NCBI GenBank assembly: GCA_033063855.1
Contig: CP093829.1
Location: 2,800,243-2,864,242 of the forward strand
Length of the DNA: 64,000 nt
Direction: 5' to 3'
Source of the DNA: Smittia aterrima
Lineage: Eukaryota > Arthropoda > Insecta > Diptera > Chironomidae
Shown here: piece by piece, positions 48,509-60,301 of the stretch
Layout of the letters: every line of letters begins with the position of its first letter
Position numbering within the stretch: the stretch's first letter is position 1
Notes under the pieces: generated by a model
What the model saw: only the letters and a program-made list of their open reading frames with translations
The model's database searches: none
Told to the model about the DNA's origin: nothing
Translations under genes and position numbers: made by a program

Positions 48509-51500
48509 CAGCCGCATGTGTCTGATAAAAGCAAAGGAAGAAACGTCCATAAAAGCATCTAAATATCGTTCGGCATGTCCGACAAAAAATTATCATTGGC
48601 CTCATATCTCTGGCCGAGTTGGTCTCGATCATATTTCAAGATTTATGTGGCGAAGGATTTCTAGTTCATCGTTTTATGAGCTATCATCGAGTTGGTCATG
48701 GATGAGAAATTCAAAAGGCAGAAGGAGTTGAAAGCAAAGCTTTTCCGGTGCCACTTCAAAGTAATTATAAGATTTCTTGAGTTGCTATTCATCAAAACAA
48801 TTTTCCTCTCGTAAATCACTTCAAGAGTAATTCAGTTGAAGAGATTAAGAAACTATTTCTATTTAAACTTTATGAGCAATGATTATACTTCAAACGAATC
48901 ATGCTTGTGACGTACGAGAAGAAGATTTGATTCTTTTATTAACGCGGAAGTCGACGCAATAACAAAAGGAATCTTCACTCATATCTCATACAAAGGATTA
49001 TGAAAGCTTACATTTATTACGATACCTCACAGTGCTCCCCTTCTTCACTTCTCTTATATTTCTTCTTTATCCTTTCGCTTTGGAGTTTTAATGTGAAAAA
49101 TGTGTAACTTTTTAATAAAATTTATTATTTCGTGAAGCTTATGATGGAGAGAAAAACATGAAATATTGCCACGTGTGTCGATCACTGCCGAATGTTTGTG
49201 AGATTATCTTAACTGACGACAGAGCAAGAGTGATGAAAAGGCCGCTGCTTCCCGAAAAAGGTTCACTTTACATGAGAGTCGTGGGGACGCAGAATTGAGC
49301 TCTGAAAATTTTATTGCTAAAGCAGCTTAGCAAAATAAATTTCAATTTATATTCAATGCAGCTGGAAAAGTTTTTCCCACAGAGAGAGAGGGAGAGAACA
49401 AGGAAGTAGTAACTTTATGTCATTGATGAATGTTCTTGCTGTTCAATTGAATGATTCATGAATTATTAATAGAACTTAATGAATAATCATAGCGTTGGCT
49501 TTGTTGACAACTTAGTGAAGGGAGCTTTATTAATTTCTTAAGTTCAGATGAGACTTTCTAGTAAAAGCTTCAGAAAACATTTAATTTGCGAAACATTATA
49601 GAAATGAAAGAAAGTTTCATTCTTCTTTCAATGATCAAACTGATCCATTGTTAACAAAACAACTTTCATCATTCGACTTTTCCCCATTTCCATTGAAAAC
49701 ATTGCATTTGATTAAAGCTCAGTGGAACTTTTAACTTGAATGATTTTCAATCAAGTTAATTGCTTCGAACAAATATTGAAAGCAAACAGAAGCAAATTTC
49801 GATAGAATTGAACTGAATTGAAAACTTCCCGATGAGAAAATTAGATAAACATTAAAATCATAAACGTCATCGTTTGATCTCATCAATTATCTAGTTTTGA
49901 GTTCAAACAGAAAACTTTATAATTGCTGATTCTAGCTGAAACGAGACAACAAGAAAAGTTCAGCAACGGTCAGACGCTAGGCAAAGTTTCGAAAATGTTC
50001 GGGGGAAATCCTAAATTAATTCAACAAACTTGAATACATTTTGCATCCGAAAATTTTAATGAAAACAGAAATTGTCAGAGCAATAGCTCAATTTGCTATG
50101 TTCGTTGGAGTTTTTCCCGTTCAAAAATATAATTGAGTGTTTGAGCAAACTCAGAATTTGCAATATTAATGAAACTGGGTCAACAAAATGTTTCAATAAT
50201 TATTTAATGCTTAAACAAAAAGTGCAGCACTTCTGCTTGTTTATTTGTTTACCTTAAAACATAAATTCTGACAGTTCATGATGTGTTGACTAACAAAATC
50301 CATTAATCTCTGATTTCCAAGCGATGCTCTAATTATTACAGAAGTAATTTGTCCCAGAGCGATGATGACGTCAATTAAGAATTTTTCAGGTCAAGCTTCA
50401 TTTATAATGAAGTCAAAAAGGAGAAAATTACTCCCTCTCGAGCTGAGCTTCATTTCACATACGACCTGTGAGATCAACGTGTTTCTTATGCTTCTCAAAA
50501 TAATAAACATCCTTTGCTATTAATAAACATTTAGTTTCCAGAATGGATTAAGATGATTAAAATGTTTATTTATTTATTTGCAGAGGAAATTCAATCAGTT
50601 TCCTGATTTAATCTTCAATCATTAAATTTGAATTCCGACGCAATCGTTGATGAAAGAAATTCCAATTTATGTCGATTTACTCGAAATAATATTATTTTTC
50701 AATTTAAATAGTCTCTCCTTCGTTCAACTCGCCGAAAGATCTCATATCGCGACTGCTTTTATGACCGTTTTTATTGCCCTATCGTTGTCGACGACGAGGA
50801 GAAAAAAAAGGGAAAATGGGAAGAAGAGAAATTGAGTGCCTCGCGGAAAACAGTTTTATCGTTTAGGCGTTTCTCAGTCATTTAAATTTCAGCTGAATGT
50901 GTCGATTCGCATTTTGATGGATTTGTTTTGTTTGCTGTGTGTGTTCGAGCCGAAAGACGAAAGAATAAAATATAAATAACTCGCACGCGGTGTTTTCGCT
51001 GAAAGTTTTCGGAAACAAATAAAATTGTTGAATTATTTCTTTGGTGAGGAATGTGGCCTAAAATATAATTTGAAGCATTGGATTTTAATGAGCTCATGTT
51101 TCTAATTCCAAAATGAATATCACGAGCTAAAGAGCCTGCTCTAACATGATCCGGAGATAAAATTTTCATATCTCATTTTGGCCATCGGCAGAGCTGCTTC
51201 GTTCACAGTTCAAATTACCGGAAGATTAAGTTCAGATTATGTTAGGTCAGGGGTGCAGAATTGAAATTTGAACAAAGCTTCCTCCTTTTCGCTTTCGGTA
51301 GAGCGAGCTCATAACGAGAGTAATTCCATTCAACTCATGCTCATATGATGCAGCAGTTTGTCGGATACCCCCGAAGAGCCCTATGGGCTTTTGTCTTATT
51401 TATTCGCCTGTGTCCTGAGAAGCGCACGAAATACATTTAATTTTATTAATAATGAGGTTTTCACCGACAAAAAAATGAGTCAAATAATTGAAATTAATTC

Positions 51501-53142
51501 GCTTTTCAGTTTTCATACACAAATTTGAGTTTTACCCTCACCGGGATATCGCTTTTGCCTTTCAGCGATTCGAGGCACAACATCAGATCCAAACGAAATT
51601 AAGCGACGTGGCAACTTAATTAAAGTAGATGAAAATATTTTCATTGAATTTCCATAACTCTGACAAATTATTATTATTAAAACAAAAATTCATGATGAAG
51701 TGAGTGAATCTCGTCTCATAAATATTGTTTTTGGTCTCGTAATCGGATTAAGTTGTTGTAACTCTCGTTACAAGCTTTTCTCTCCACTATCCTCGTTACT
51801 GATTAAACCATTTATCTCCTGACAAACAACAGACTTCTTCATCTTCAAGCAGCACAATGAGCGAACGTATGAGCTTGTAAAGGAGGAAAAGTTTACCATT
51901 GAGAGCTTTTTACAAGGGAAGGCGATAAATGCGCGTCATGAATAATTTATTCATGAAATTAGCAATAATCATCGCATCGAGGGAGAGATTTCATTTCACT
52001 TCGCTCCACCACAACAATTTCATTCTTCTCCTTTTTCCGCGTCAGCTTCAATCTCAGAGATGAAATCTCTTCAAGTCTCGTAAATACATTCTACTCACAT
52101 CTTCTTTATTGGCAAGGAGGCTAGCAACATGTGTGTTTGGATTTTATCAACGCTCTTGTATCAAGATAAGTAATCGTTCATGAATTACGTCTCATCTCAT
52201 ATTTCTCATGTTATTTTATTAAATCCGAGAAGCTCAACTGACGAACGAGACACATTGTGCTCGCTTTCAATTTTCTAACGCTCTCTCACTTCAAGCCGCA
52301 ACAATTGATTGTATCATCAGTTCTATTGAATCTTTTCTTGTTTATATTTCACGCATTTCCTTCGAAATTTTCCGGGAAAAGGGCTTCGCCATTATTTGAT
52401 ATTTCGCAGCACCTTTGAGATAAAATTTTCCAGACGCTCTTACGCCTCAACGGACAAAAAGCTTTCACAATTCTCTTGTTTATTACGAAACATTGCCAAC
52501 AATGGCTTTAGCAGTTTTTCCGGGGGGTTCCTTATTGTTTGGTAATTGAGACGAGTTCTTCACTTGGATATCATCCAAAGTGCTTTCTACGCCAACGCAA
52601 AATGTTTTCGAAGGTTTTTCTTGTAACAAGTGCGAGCGTGTAAGAAACGAAGTGTTTGTTTGAATTGCAATTAAATTATGTTTCCAACTTTGAAGGTCTT
52701 TGAAATTTATTTCTTTGATGGAAGAGCTTAGGGAAAATTTGAAAAATTACGATGAAGGGAGTTGTTCATTTATTGTGTAAGCTCAGCTAAGAAGTGAAGA
52801 TATTTCCGTCATGAAGTCTGATATCTCTATGATTGACGGATAGAACCTTATGATGAAAGCCTCTTGTTGATATGCTCGTGCTGTTGAGTTGCTTGTCTAC
52901 TCGTGCTAACAAATTAGCTCGTGTCTCTTTCTTAAGCTTTTATTTTTCTAAAGAATTGTAAGCTTACATGTTTTGTTGTCCTCAATCGAGTCTTACCAGA
53001 CAGACTCGAAGAAAGCACGTGAATTATTCATTCGTCTAATGATTCAAGCGAAAATCTTTCTTTTATTATCAAGCTCATGCAAATATTTTTTGCGTTTGTG
53101 TTTGATTCGAATTTTGTTATGAAAATGTACCGATCGCTCTCG

Positions 53143-53156
53143 CGATCATATGATCG
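53143..53156. repeat. Palindrome CGATCATATGATCG
   Basis: Perfect 14-bp palindrome in non-coding DNA about 1.1 kb upstream of the anoctamin start codon. No role can be assigned. Confidence 0.6.
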
Positions 53157-54255
53157 AGCTTTACTCAAAGCTTCAATTGTCTTTGTATTGGTCAGATGAT
53201 CTCTGAGTAAACTTCGTGAGAATAAGCGCGAGTCAACAACATTGAGAAAATATTCATTCGTGAAAGAGTCTTTGAAGAGTTCGATGGGTTTTTGAGTTGC
53301 TCGAATGGAAATTAATTTCGCGTTTAAACTTTAAAGTGAGTTTCTAGTGAAATAAATTGTGTAAACACAGTGAAATGATAAACAAAACTTGCTAATTAAT
53401 CTTGAAACTCAATTCGAACGTGATTTAAGCGTGAAAATGCCAAATTAAACGAAAGTAAAAATTATTTTTAGATATTTTTTCTTTTGATGACGTCATCTTT
53501 GATTTGTACATGAAAAAGCTCTCACTTGCAACTTGTCTCATTTCTCACTGTCGTGTCACTTTTCTCAGCGGTGTTTAAAGTAGAATAATAATTGCTCGAC
53601 TTAGTTTGTTGGCTATTCTTCTAATCGTGACGTTTTCAAACAGCTGGCAACAGAAGTCGCGTGTAAATAGAAATTTTACCGGCCGGCGCTCACATTACGA
53701 ACTCGTTTATCGACAGACCAATAAACATTATCAAAAAAACTTCTGTGGTCGTAAAATCACTTGTTGATTGAGTTGTTATTCTCGAAAGATTTTATTATCT
53801 TTTAACTTAATCGGAACATTTGTTCGAGCGATATTGTGAAACGGTTATTGGTTTTTTCTTTAATGATTCATAAGTTTTCTTTATTTTAAAACTTCGTTTG
53901 AGAATTTCATGCAAAACTTGTCAGAAAATCATTCTGAACTTGGCCTTCTGCCCACTTCTCGCCACAATTTCTCGTAAATGTGAATGAAACGAGATCAGTT
54001 GGGTGATTCAACTCTTGACATAAATTGAAGAGACATCAAAGAATTTTTATGTTTTCCACGAAGGTGACATCATCGCGATAAAGAGAATAGTCGAGAGTGA
54101 AATTTTATTTAAAAAGAAAAACTTTTTCAATTTTCCTTAAATCAAATGCCAAAGAATTCTCCAACGAATCGACAAAAAAAAATTGAATTTCTTCTTAACC
54201 CATGTGAGTGACATTTTTATAAAATAAATCAGACTCGTTAGCCAGATCAGAGAAG

Positions 54256-57200
54256 ATGATCAAAACTTTGTCGAATCCCTCGATGGAGACGAGACGCTCG
54301 CAACTTAATATGTTGCACTTTATGGAGAAGGAGCGACGGGATAGCAAAGAATTTGTTTTTCCCGATGAGAATTCATTGCATCGACGACGACAATCAGCAG
54401 CGCCAGTAGACAGTGCCACACAGAGTGAAGACGACGAGATATTTTCGTTTGAGGTGAGGAAATGAAAAGAGAAAAAATCTAATTACTCGCTATGTCGCTT
54501 GAAACTTTTCCTTTTCATTGAAATTTTCTGTTTATGTCAGCGACCAGTCGAAGTTTTGATTAATTACAAACCAACGTCATTAGCCAAAACTTTTTCTATT
54601 AAAATTGAAATTTTCTTCTTTTTCATTTAGTCTTACATGGTCATCGAGTTCGATAAAAGCATAAACCGAGAAGCTCTGCACTGGATTATCGATAAAATCC
54701 GAATGAAAAAGTCTGATGGCGGAGCTCAGCTGCTCATACGAAAAGAACCATGTTTGAGGTAGAAAAGGACTGCATTTGACACCACTTTGGGGTCCAATCA
54801 ATAATTCAATTTTCGATTTCATACGCCAGCAAAGATAAAGGTCTAATCATACACATATCTGCCACAAAATTGCGGCTACTAGAGCTCGCCGACGAAATGG
54901 GATTCACGAAGCAAACAAGAAACGGAATGAGAAATTTCAACGTCGGCTCCCTCGACGATTTTGTCTATGAAGGTGAGTGAGAGAGAGAAAGAGTTTCCAA
55001 TAATGTCACTAAGCTTCATCGATGCTCAATTGTATTGCAATCGCCTCATGACATTGTGAGGAAAAAAAATTCTTTTCTGTTATCATAAAGTCGGAGGAGA
55101 TAAAAAGCTTTTCTAAGCTCACAAAATTTGCTTTTCCTCTTTTCGCAATTTATATCGAAATGCAAAGGACAGACGGCATGACAATCGAGGACATTCTGAC
55201 ACCAGCCGACAAGCAAGTCGTTCTCAAATATGCATTGGACAATATCAAGGCACAAGCCGACGAGCGCCATATTCCCGGACACCAGTCGATTTTTCTCTAT
55301 CACGGCGAATCAATCATTCACGCTGCGATAGCCGAAGAATTGATTGTCAACATGTTCACGCTTCACGACAAGGAATTCATGAAGCGATTGGGATGTGAAT
55401 GGTGGAATTTGAGGAGAATTTTCAAACCGCAACCGATCGAGAAAATTCGAAACTATTTTGGAGATGCGATTGGCATTTATTTCTCGTTCGTAGGTGAGCA
55501 AGAGAATTGTCAATCACGTCATTAGGTGACGACTGAATCTTGTCTATTTAGGCTTCTACACATATGCTCTCGTTGTGCCAACGGTCCTGGGATTTCTACA
55601 ATTTATATTCGGAGGCGAACGGACGCTCTTCTTCTGTTGCTTCTACGTTGTTTGGTCTGTCGTGTTTCTCGAAACGTGGAAGAGAAAATGCTCGAAAAAA
55701 GCTTACAATTGGGGCACATTATCGCTGACTAACATGGAAATCCCTCGACCAGATTATTATGGAAAGCTCGGAAAGGATCCAATCACTGGGAAAATGACTC
55801 CGCAATATCCCGTTTGGAAGACGATGTGTCAGGTTTATTTGGTCTCGGTGCCTGTGATTTTATGTTGCATCGTCGGCGCTGTCTTCATGACAATCTGTCA
55901 ATTCTGGTTCGAAGATTTCTTTATCGAAAAATTTGGCTACGAGTCGTACATGACTCTCATTCCATCAATCTGTCAATCCGTCTTTGTTGCATCGCTCACA
56001 GTATTCTACGATCGATTCGCGACATATCTCACTATAAAGGAGAACCATCGAACTCAATCGCAGTTCGAACGTTACCGCGTCAACAAATTGATTGTCCTGG
56101 AGTTTGTCAATAACTTTTTCTGCTTATTTTATATTGCGTTCGTCAAGTACGACATGAAAATGCTTCAGAATCAGCTTATGACGCAGATGATTATTTTGCA
56201 AGTGAGTGCTGTCCATTAATTCACCCGAAGTCGTTAAAACTGAAAACCACTTTTCATTCGCAGTTTGTGCAGAGCGCACAAGAGTTCCTGCTGCCGAAAT
56301 TGAAACAAAAGTACTACTTGTGGTGTTGTGATGGAGGAATTTTCCATAAAACCAACGATGAGGACGACAACAGCAGTCTCGCATCAATGTTCGAGGATTT
56401 GAATATACAAGAGCTCGACGAGTCTGACCCCAAAATTAAACAAGTGAGAAATACCCAGACGAATTTATAATTCCAAAGCTTTATTTGTCTTTCTTGTTAT
56501 TCAAGAATGTTCGCGAAAGTGCCAAAGACATCTACGAGACTTACGATGACTACCTCGAACTCTACATTCAATTTGGTTATGTCGTGCTGTTCTCATCTGT
56601 CGCTCCGTTTGCTGCATTCTGGGCGCTTCTGAACAACTTTTTCGAGATAAGACTTGACGCTTACAAGGTAAATTGAATTGCAAAACGGAGAGAGACTTGA
56701 TTTATTCATGACGCACACGTCACTAACTGAAAATTCCATAATTTAGTTGTGCAAGACTTTCCGACGTCCAATGGCGAAGCGGGCGAAAAATACCGGAGCG
56801 TGGCAGCTTGCGTTTGAAACGTTAGCTTGCTTATCAATCATGACAAATTGCGGAATCCTCTATTTATCTCCACAAGTGAGGTAGGATTTATTTATGTTGG
56901 CTGACAGAACTGCGGGGGTGGAACAAAAAATAAGGCTCCTCGTTGTGTTCATGCAGCTCTGTCAAACATTTCTCTTTAGTTCACACTTTGATTGATTTTT
57001 ATTTATTGGAGATTTATAAATTTTTATTTTCATTTTTTATTTCCTTTCCTCGTTTGTATGCGGTAGGGATTTAACGGAAGTCATGTCAACCGAGTTAAAA
57101 TTGATTATATTTATTATGTTGGAGCATTTTCTGCTGCTAGTCGCATGGCTCATTCATAAAGCAATTCCCGATCGTCCATCCTCTGTGAGAATTGCTCTAG

Positions 57201-57573
57201 CCCGAGCGGACTACGAATCAAAGTTGGCGTTAAAACGCGAGGTATTAAATCATTTATCTTTGATGCTTGAAATTGGATTTTTATTTGCATGAAATTCTGA
57301 GAGAGATTCGATCAAAACCAAAACAAGGAATCTCTCTCTCGACTAACATGAGAAAAAATATTTTAGCGGCAGACCTAACTAATATTCGAGGGAATATAAA
57401 CTTTGCCGATTTTATGATCGTGTGCCACTGGTTTACATGATGCTCGACACAAAATTCTCTTCCTGTGGTTCTCTCCGCACAAATAAACAAATTAAGCTCC
57501 CGCCCGACATCACAATTTCATTAACAAACCGTTCCCTCGTGTATAATTTTTTCAGGATCTAAAGGCCGCATGA
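54256..57573 (+). CDS. Anoctamin (TMEM16 family, ANO10/Axs-like)
   Basis: Ten exons: 54256-54453, 54631-54758, 54830-54972, 55173-55493, 55552-56201, 56264-56443, 56506-56667, 56747-56880, 57067-57241, 57556-57573. They join in phase to 702 residues, the size of ANO10 and fly Axs rather than the much longer ANO8. The N-terminal cytoplasmic part includes GMTIEDILTPADKQVV, then come multiple membrane helices (FYTYALVVPTVLGFLQFIF, VYLVSVPVILCCIVGAVFM, FVNNFFCLFYIAF, FGYVVLFSSVAPFAAFWALL). Family landmarks are clear: the ESYMTLIPSICQSVFV region, ELYIQFGYVVLF and NNFFEIRLDAYK. Acidic residues at known calcium-site positions are kept (Asp555, Glu558, Glu587, Asp591), so calcium-regulated ion or lipid transport is plausible. 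ANO10-type proteins sit mainly in internal membranes. The last exon adds only DLKAA; reading through its donor would give an alternative tail ending at 57294. Confidence 0.93.
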
Positions 57574-57821
57574 GCCGGCAAGGAGAATGAAAGTTGAGTT
57601 TTTAATTTGACACCTCAACCAAGACCTCAACGACGAGTGATAAAAAGTGCCAATGAGTCAGCACCTCAGGAACTCGTAGCCTGTCAACAGTTGAACTTTT
57701 TCTTACGCTTAATGAATTGTTAATTAAAGTTTTCTTGTGAACTTCCGCTTTGTTGTTTCGTTGACCATGTCCACAGTGTTTGCCATGACATGACTTTTTA
57801 ATTCGCTTTTTGGTTGAGAAA

Positions 57822-57827
57822 TAAAAA
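57822..57827 (+). promoter_or_regulatory. Poly(A) signal AATAAA of the anoctamin gene
   Basis: First canonical AATAAA downstream of the anoctamin stop at 57571-57573. Confidence 0.4.
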
Positions 57828-57926
57828 GTTTTTTTTATTGAAACTGGAAACTCTTTTTGAGCTTTTTTTTCTTTTGAGCTTTCGCAACTGAAAAAATATT
57901 TTCAAATTTAAAGCTTTCATTTTCAA

Positions 57927-57942
57927 TCTCTCTCTCTCTCTC
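57927..57942. repeat. (TC)n simple repeat
   Basis: Sixteen bases of TC dinucleotide followed by a CTTT-rich stretch to about 57992, in the anoctamin 3' flank. Confidence 0.8.
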
Positions 57943-59116
57943 TTCTTTCCTCGAACAAATCTTTTCTTTTCCGTCTCTTTCTTTCTTTCTTTAGAATGTA
58001 CAACGGACAAGGAACGTGTTGTTCCGACGATTCAAGAGTTTTCATCCAATTGACTTTTGAGAAAACTTTTTAAATTGTTTCTCCCGCTGGCGGTTTCAAA
58101 CTTTATTTTCCAGAAATTTCATCGAAACTTTTACCTAGTTTAGTTGTTAGAAGAAATATTTGCGCAACATGAAACTAACAAACAAGTTCAAGTAGAAACA
58201 AGAAAATGGAAATTTCAAAAATAAAAATTTAGATTTCGCATTGAAATGTTTTTTTTTCTCGCTTTTGTCCAATAAAATATTTCAGATGAAGCTTTTTGTC
58301 CTGACTACGTCCTTGATCAACCGATCATGCGTAGTTGACGTGAAAGCACGGCAAAACATTTTTCCACTTTCGGTTGTTGTTGCCGCCGTAAACATTTTCA
58401 ATCCTCTTCGCTCTAGAATGCAATTCCGACGAAGATTTTGATAAAATTCCGGTTTTTCTAGAAATTCTTTGAAGTAAGTTGAGTTGAGGTACGTGAGTCG
58501 TTTGTTGTGTGTCAGTTCAAAGTTTTAAATTATAAAGTTCAGTTGTTAGGAGACTTCAAAGTGAAAATAGAAAAGTTTTGTGATGTTTTCATGTTTTCCA
58601 TGGAAATATCAAGAAAATTGATTCTTCTTACCTCGCGGACAATATTTACGCGATTAATTTGAAATCTATTATTAAAGCACAAACACGCGGAGTGTTCCTC
58701 TAACTCATTTGTCATGAACTTCGCGTTTGCCATTTAAGGAATAACTTCCGAATAACTTTCTAGAATCGTCTGAGTGTCTCTCTTCATAATGTTCGCGGAT
58801 TAATCATCGCGATAAACTATAAAAGTCGATCGTTATCTTAATTAGAAATAATTTCTTAATGGAACTGATTTGAGTTGCAAAGATGAAAACGTGCCGAAGA
58901 ATTAATTAATAAAACATCAAACGCGATTAAAGTGTGAATCGAATTACTGTGATTACACTCCAGCGGCTTCTCATTTTTATTTTTACACATTGACATTTCA
59001 GTTCCACATATCAACGAACATCTCAACAGTATCTACACCATCAGCTACACCTCTTGATACGATTTCGTTATAAAACAGTCGGAGACAAAATCATATCGAC
59101 TCGAAGCGTGAGCGAA

Positions 59117-59151
59117 TCAGTTGAGCAAAGACTTTCGGAGTGTAAAGACGT
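59117..59151 (+). promoter_or_regulatory. Inr + DPE core promoter, probably of the FAS1 gene
   Basis: TCAGTT at 59117-59122 matches the insect initiator, with A+1 at 59119. AGACGT begins at 59146, exactly +28, and matches the downstream promoter element consensus RGWYVT. The spacing is the strict one required for DPE function. A TATAAAA at 59069 is too far upstream to be its TATA box. The nearest plus-strand gene downstream is the FAS1 gene, whose coding start follows at 60302 after a good acceptor ending at 60211. Confidence 0.55.
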
Positions 59152-60301
59152 GAAATAGAAGGAAAAAGTGATTTAAACAGTTTAATCGTTTGCAACTTGG
59201 GTTAGATACTGTTTCTCAATTAATTGAAGTGCAACAAATTTACATTGAATCACTTTGTTGTGACATATTCTGGACGATTAAAGATTGAGATGAATTGCAA
59301 AATTAATTCGGATCCCGGATAAGTCAGCCAAGCGACTTGATTGATTTATGAACTAGAACGAGTGTAATTTCGAAACTTACAATTAGTAAGAGGTCACTTA
59401 GCAACGCCAAGTCGGATTAAGATGAATAGCCAGACAGACGTTCGATGCTCGAGTAACTTGCGAGCCTCTTGAATTTGAATCTTGATTGGATAATGATCTT
59501 CCTCATAATTCATACTCAACTCCGTGTGCTGTGACCCGCGCTGTGTGATAAGAAAAGGAGAAGGTTCAGCTCTGTTTGTTGTCGAAATTTATCTTGTCCG
59601 AAGATTTATTGCACGAGAGTGAAATTGGGTCATAAATAACGAAACATTCTGTTGGCTCACGTATCAGAACGCCATGATTTTAATATCACTCTAAACGTTT
59701 AGAAATCTCAATAGAGAAACCTTTCCTCAACAAAAAAAAAACTCGCGTTAGACGTGCAAGCGTCAACTTTAGTCAAGTCTAGGAAAAAGTCAATGAATCA
59801 CGACTCAGTCTCAGGTGTTTCGCGCCGATTTCGATCACAAGGTCGTTTTTTGGAATTTCGTTGATCCCCGAGTCTCGCTAGAAAGAATTCCTTCACAACT
59901 ATTTTCTCGGAATGATCGTGACAAATCGCTTTCAAATCAAATATTGTTTCTACATTCTCGAGGAAAAGTAGCTCGACACTTGAGACGACGAAAGAGAGAA
60001 AGCTAAAATAAAATGTTAATTACTCAGCATCGATCGGAATTCCCAAGTTGGAAGCTTGTCATGACGTAATTAGCGAACGATCCCCAGATTATCGCTATCG
60101 ACTTAATTATGTCATCGATTTTCGAATGCACAACACAGACGATTCAATGACCTTTGTTGCAATTCACGTGCTTCAAGTTTCGAAATAACTCCAATTTAAA
60201 TAATTTTGCAGTGACAGCTCGCCCGTTGTTTTATTCAATCACTCCAGCATCGACTTAATGTGCAATTGAGAGTGACTCGAGTAGATAAAAAGACAGAAAA
60301 T

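Larger units (their letters stand above)
31162..54255. other. Twenty-three-kilobase gene desert
   Basis: AT-rich sequence with only short scattered open frames on both strands and no protein motif I recognise. The first few hundred bases should contain the LRR-B promoter and 5' UTR. It holds several CT/GA tracts, a TTTATGG inverted pair at 48495, a GC-richer patch at about 40840-41300 and a palindromic GATC site at 53143. It may be regulatory DNA, a long intron of a gene outside the window, or hold short exons and RNA genes too small to see by eye. No tRNA or rRNA was recognised. Confidence 0.5.
57574..60301. other. Region between anoctamin and the FAS1 gene
   Basis: Begins with the anoctamin 3' UTR; AATAAA at 57822-57827 is the first good signal. 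It also holds a CT tract (57927-57942) and a candidate Inr+DPE promoter at 59117-59151. An acceptor (taattttgcag) ending at 60211, 90 bp before the FAS1 start codon, suggests a 5' UTR intron. No coding exon was recognised. Confidence 0.55.

Noticed and set aside
25860..53100. Several octamer (ATGCAAAT) POU-type sites across the deserts
   Set aside because: About five occurrences are expected by chance for this word in an AT-rich 64-kb window.
59069..59075. TATAAAA as TATA box for the initiator at 59117
   Set aside because: It lies about 50 bp upstream of A+1, too far for a TATA box, which should be near -30.
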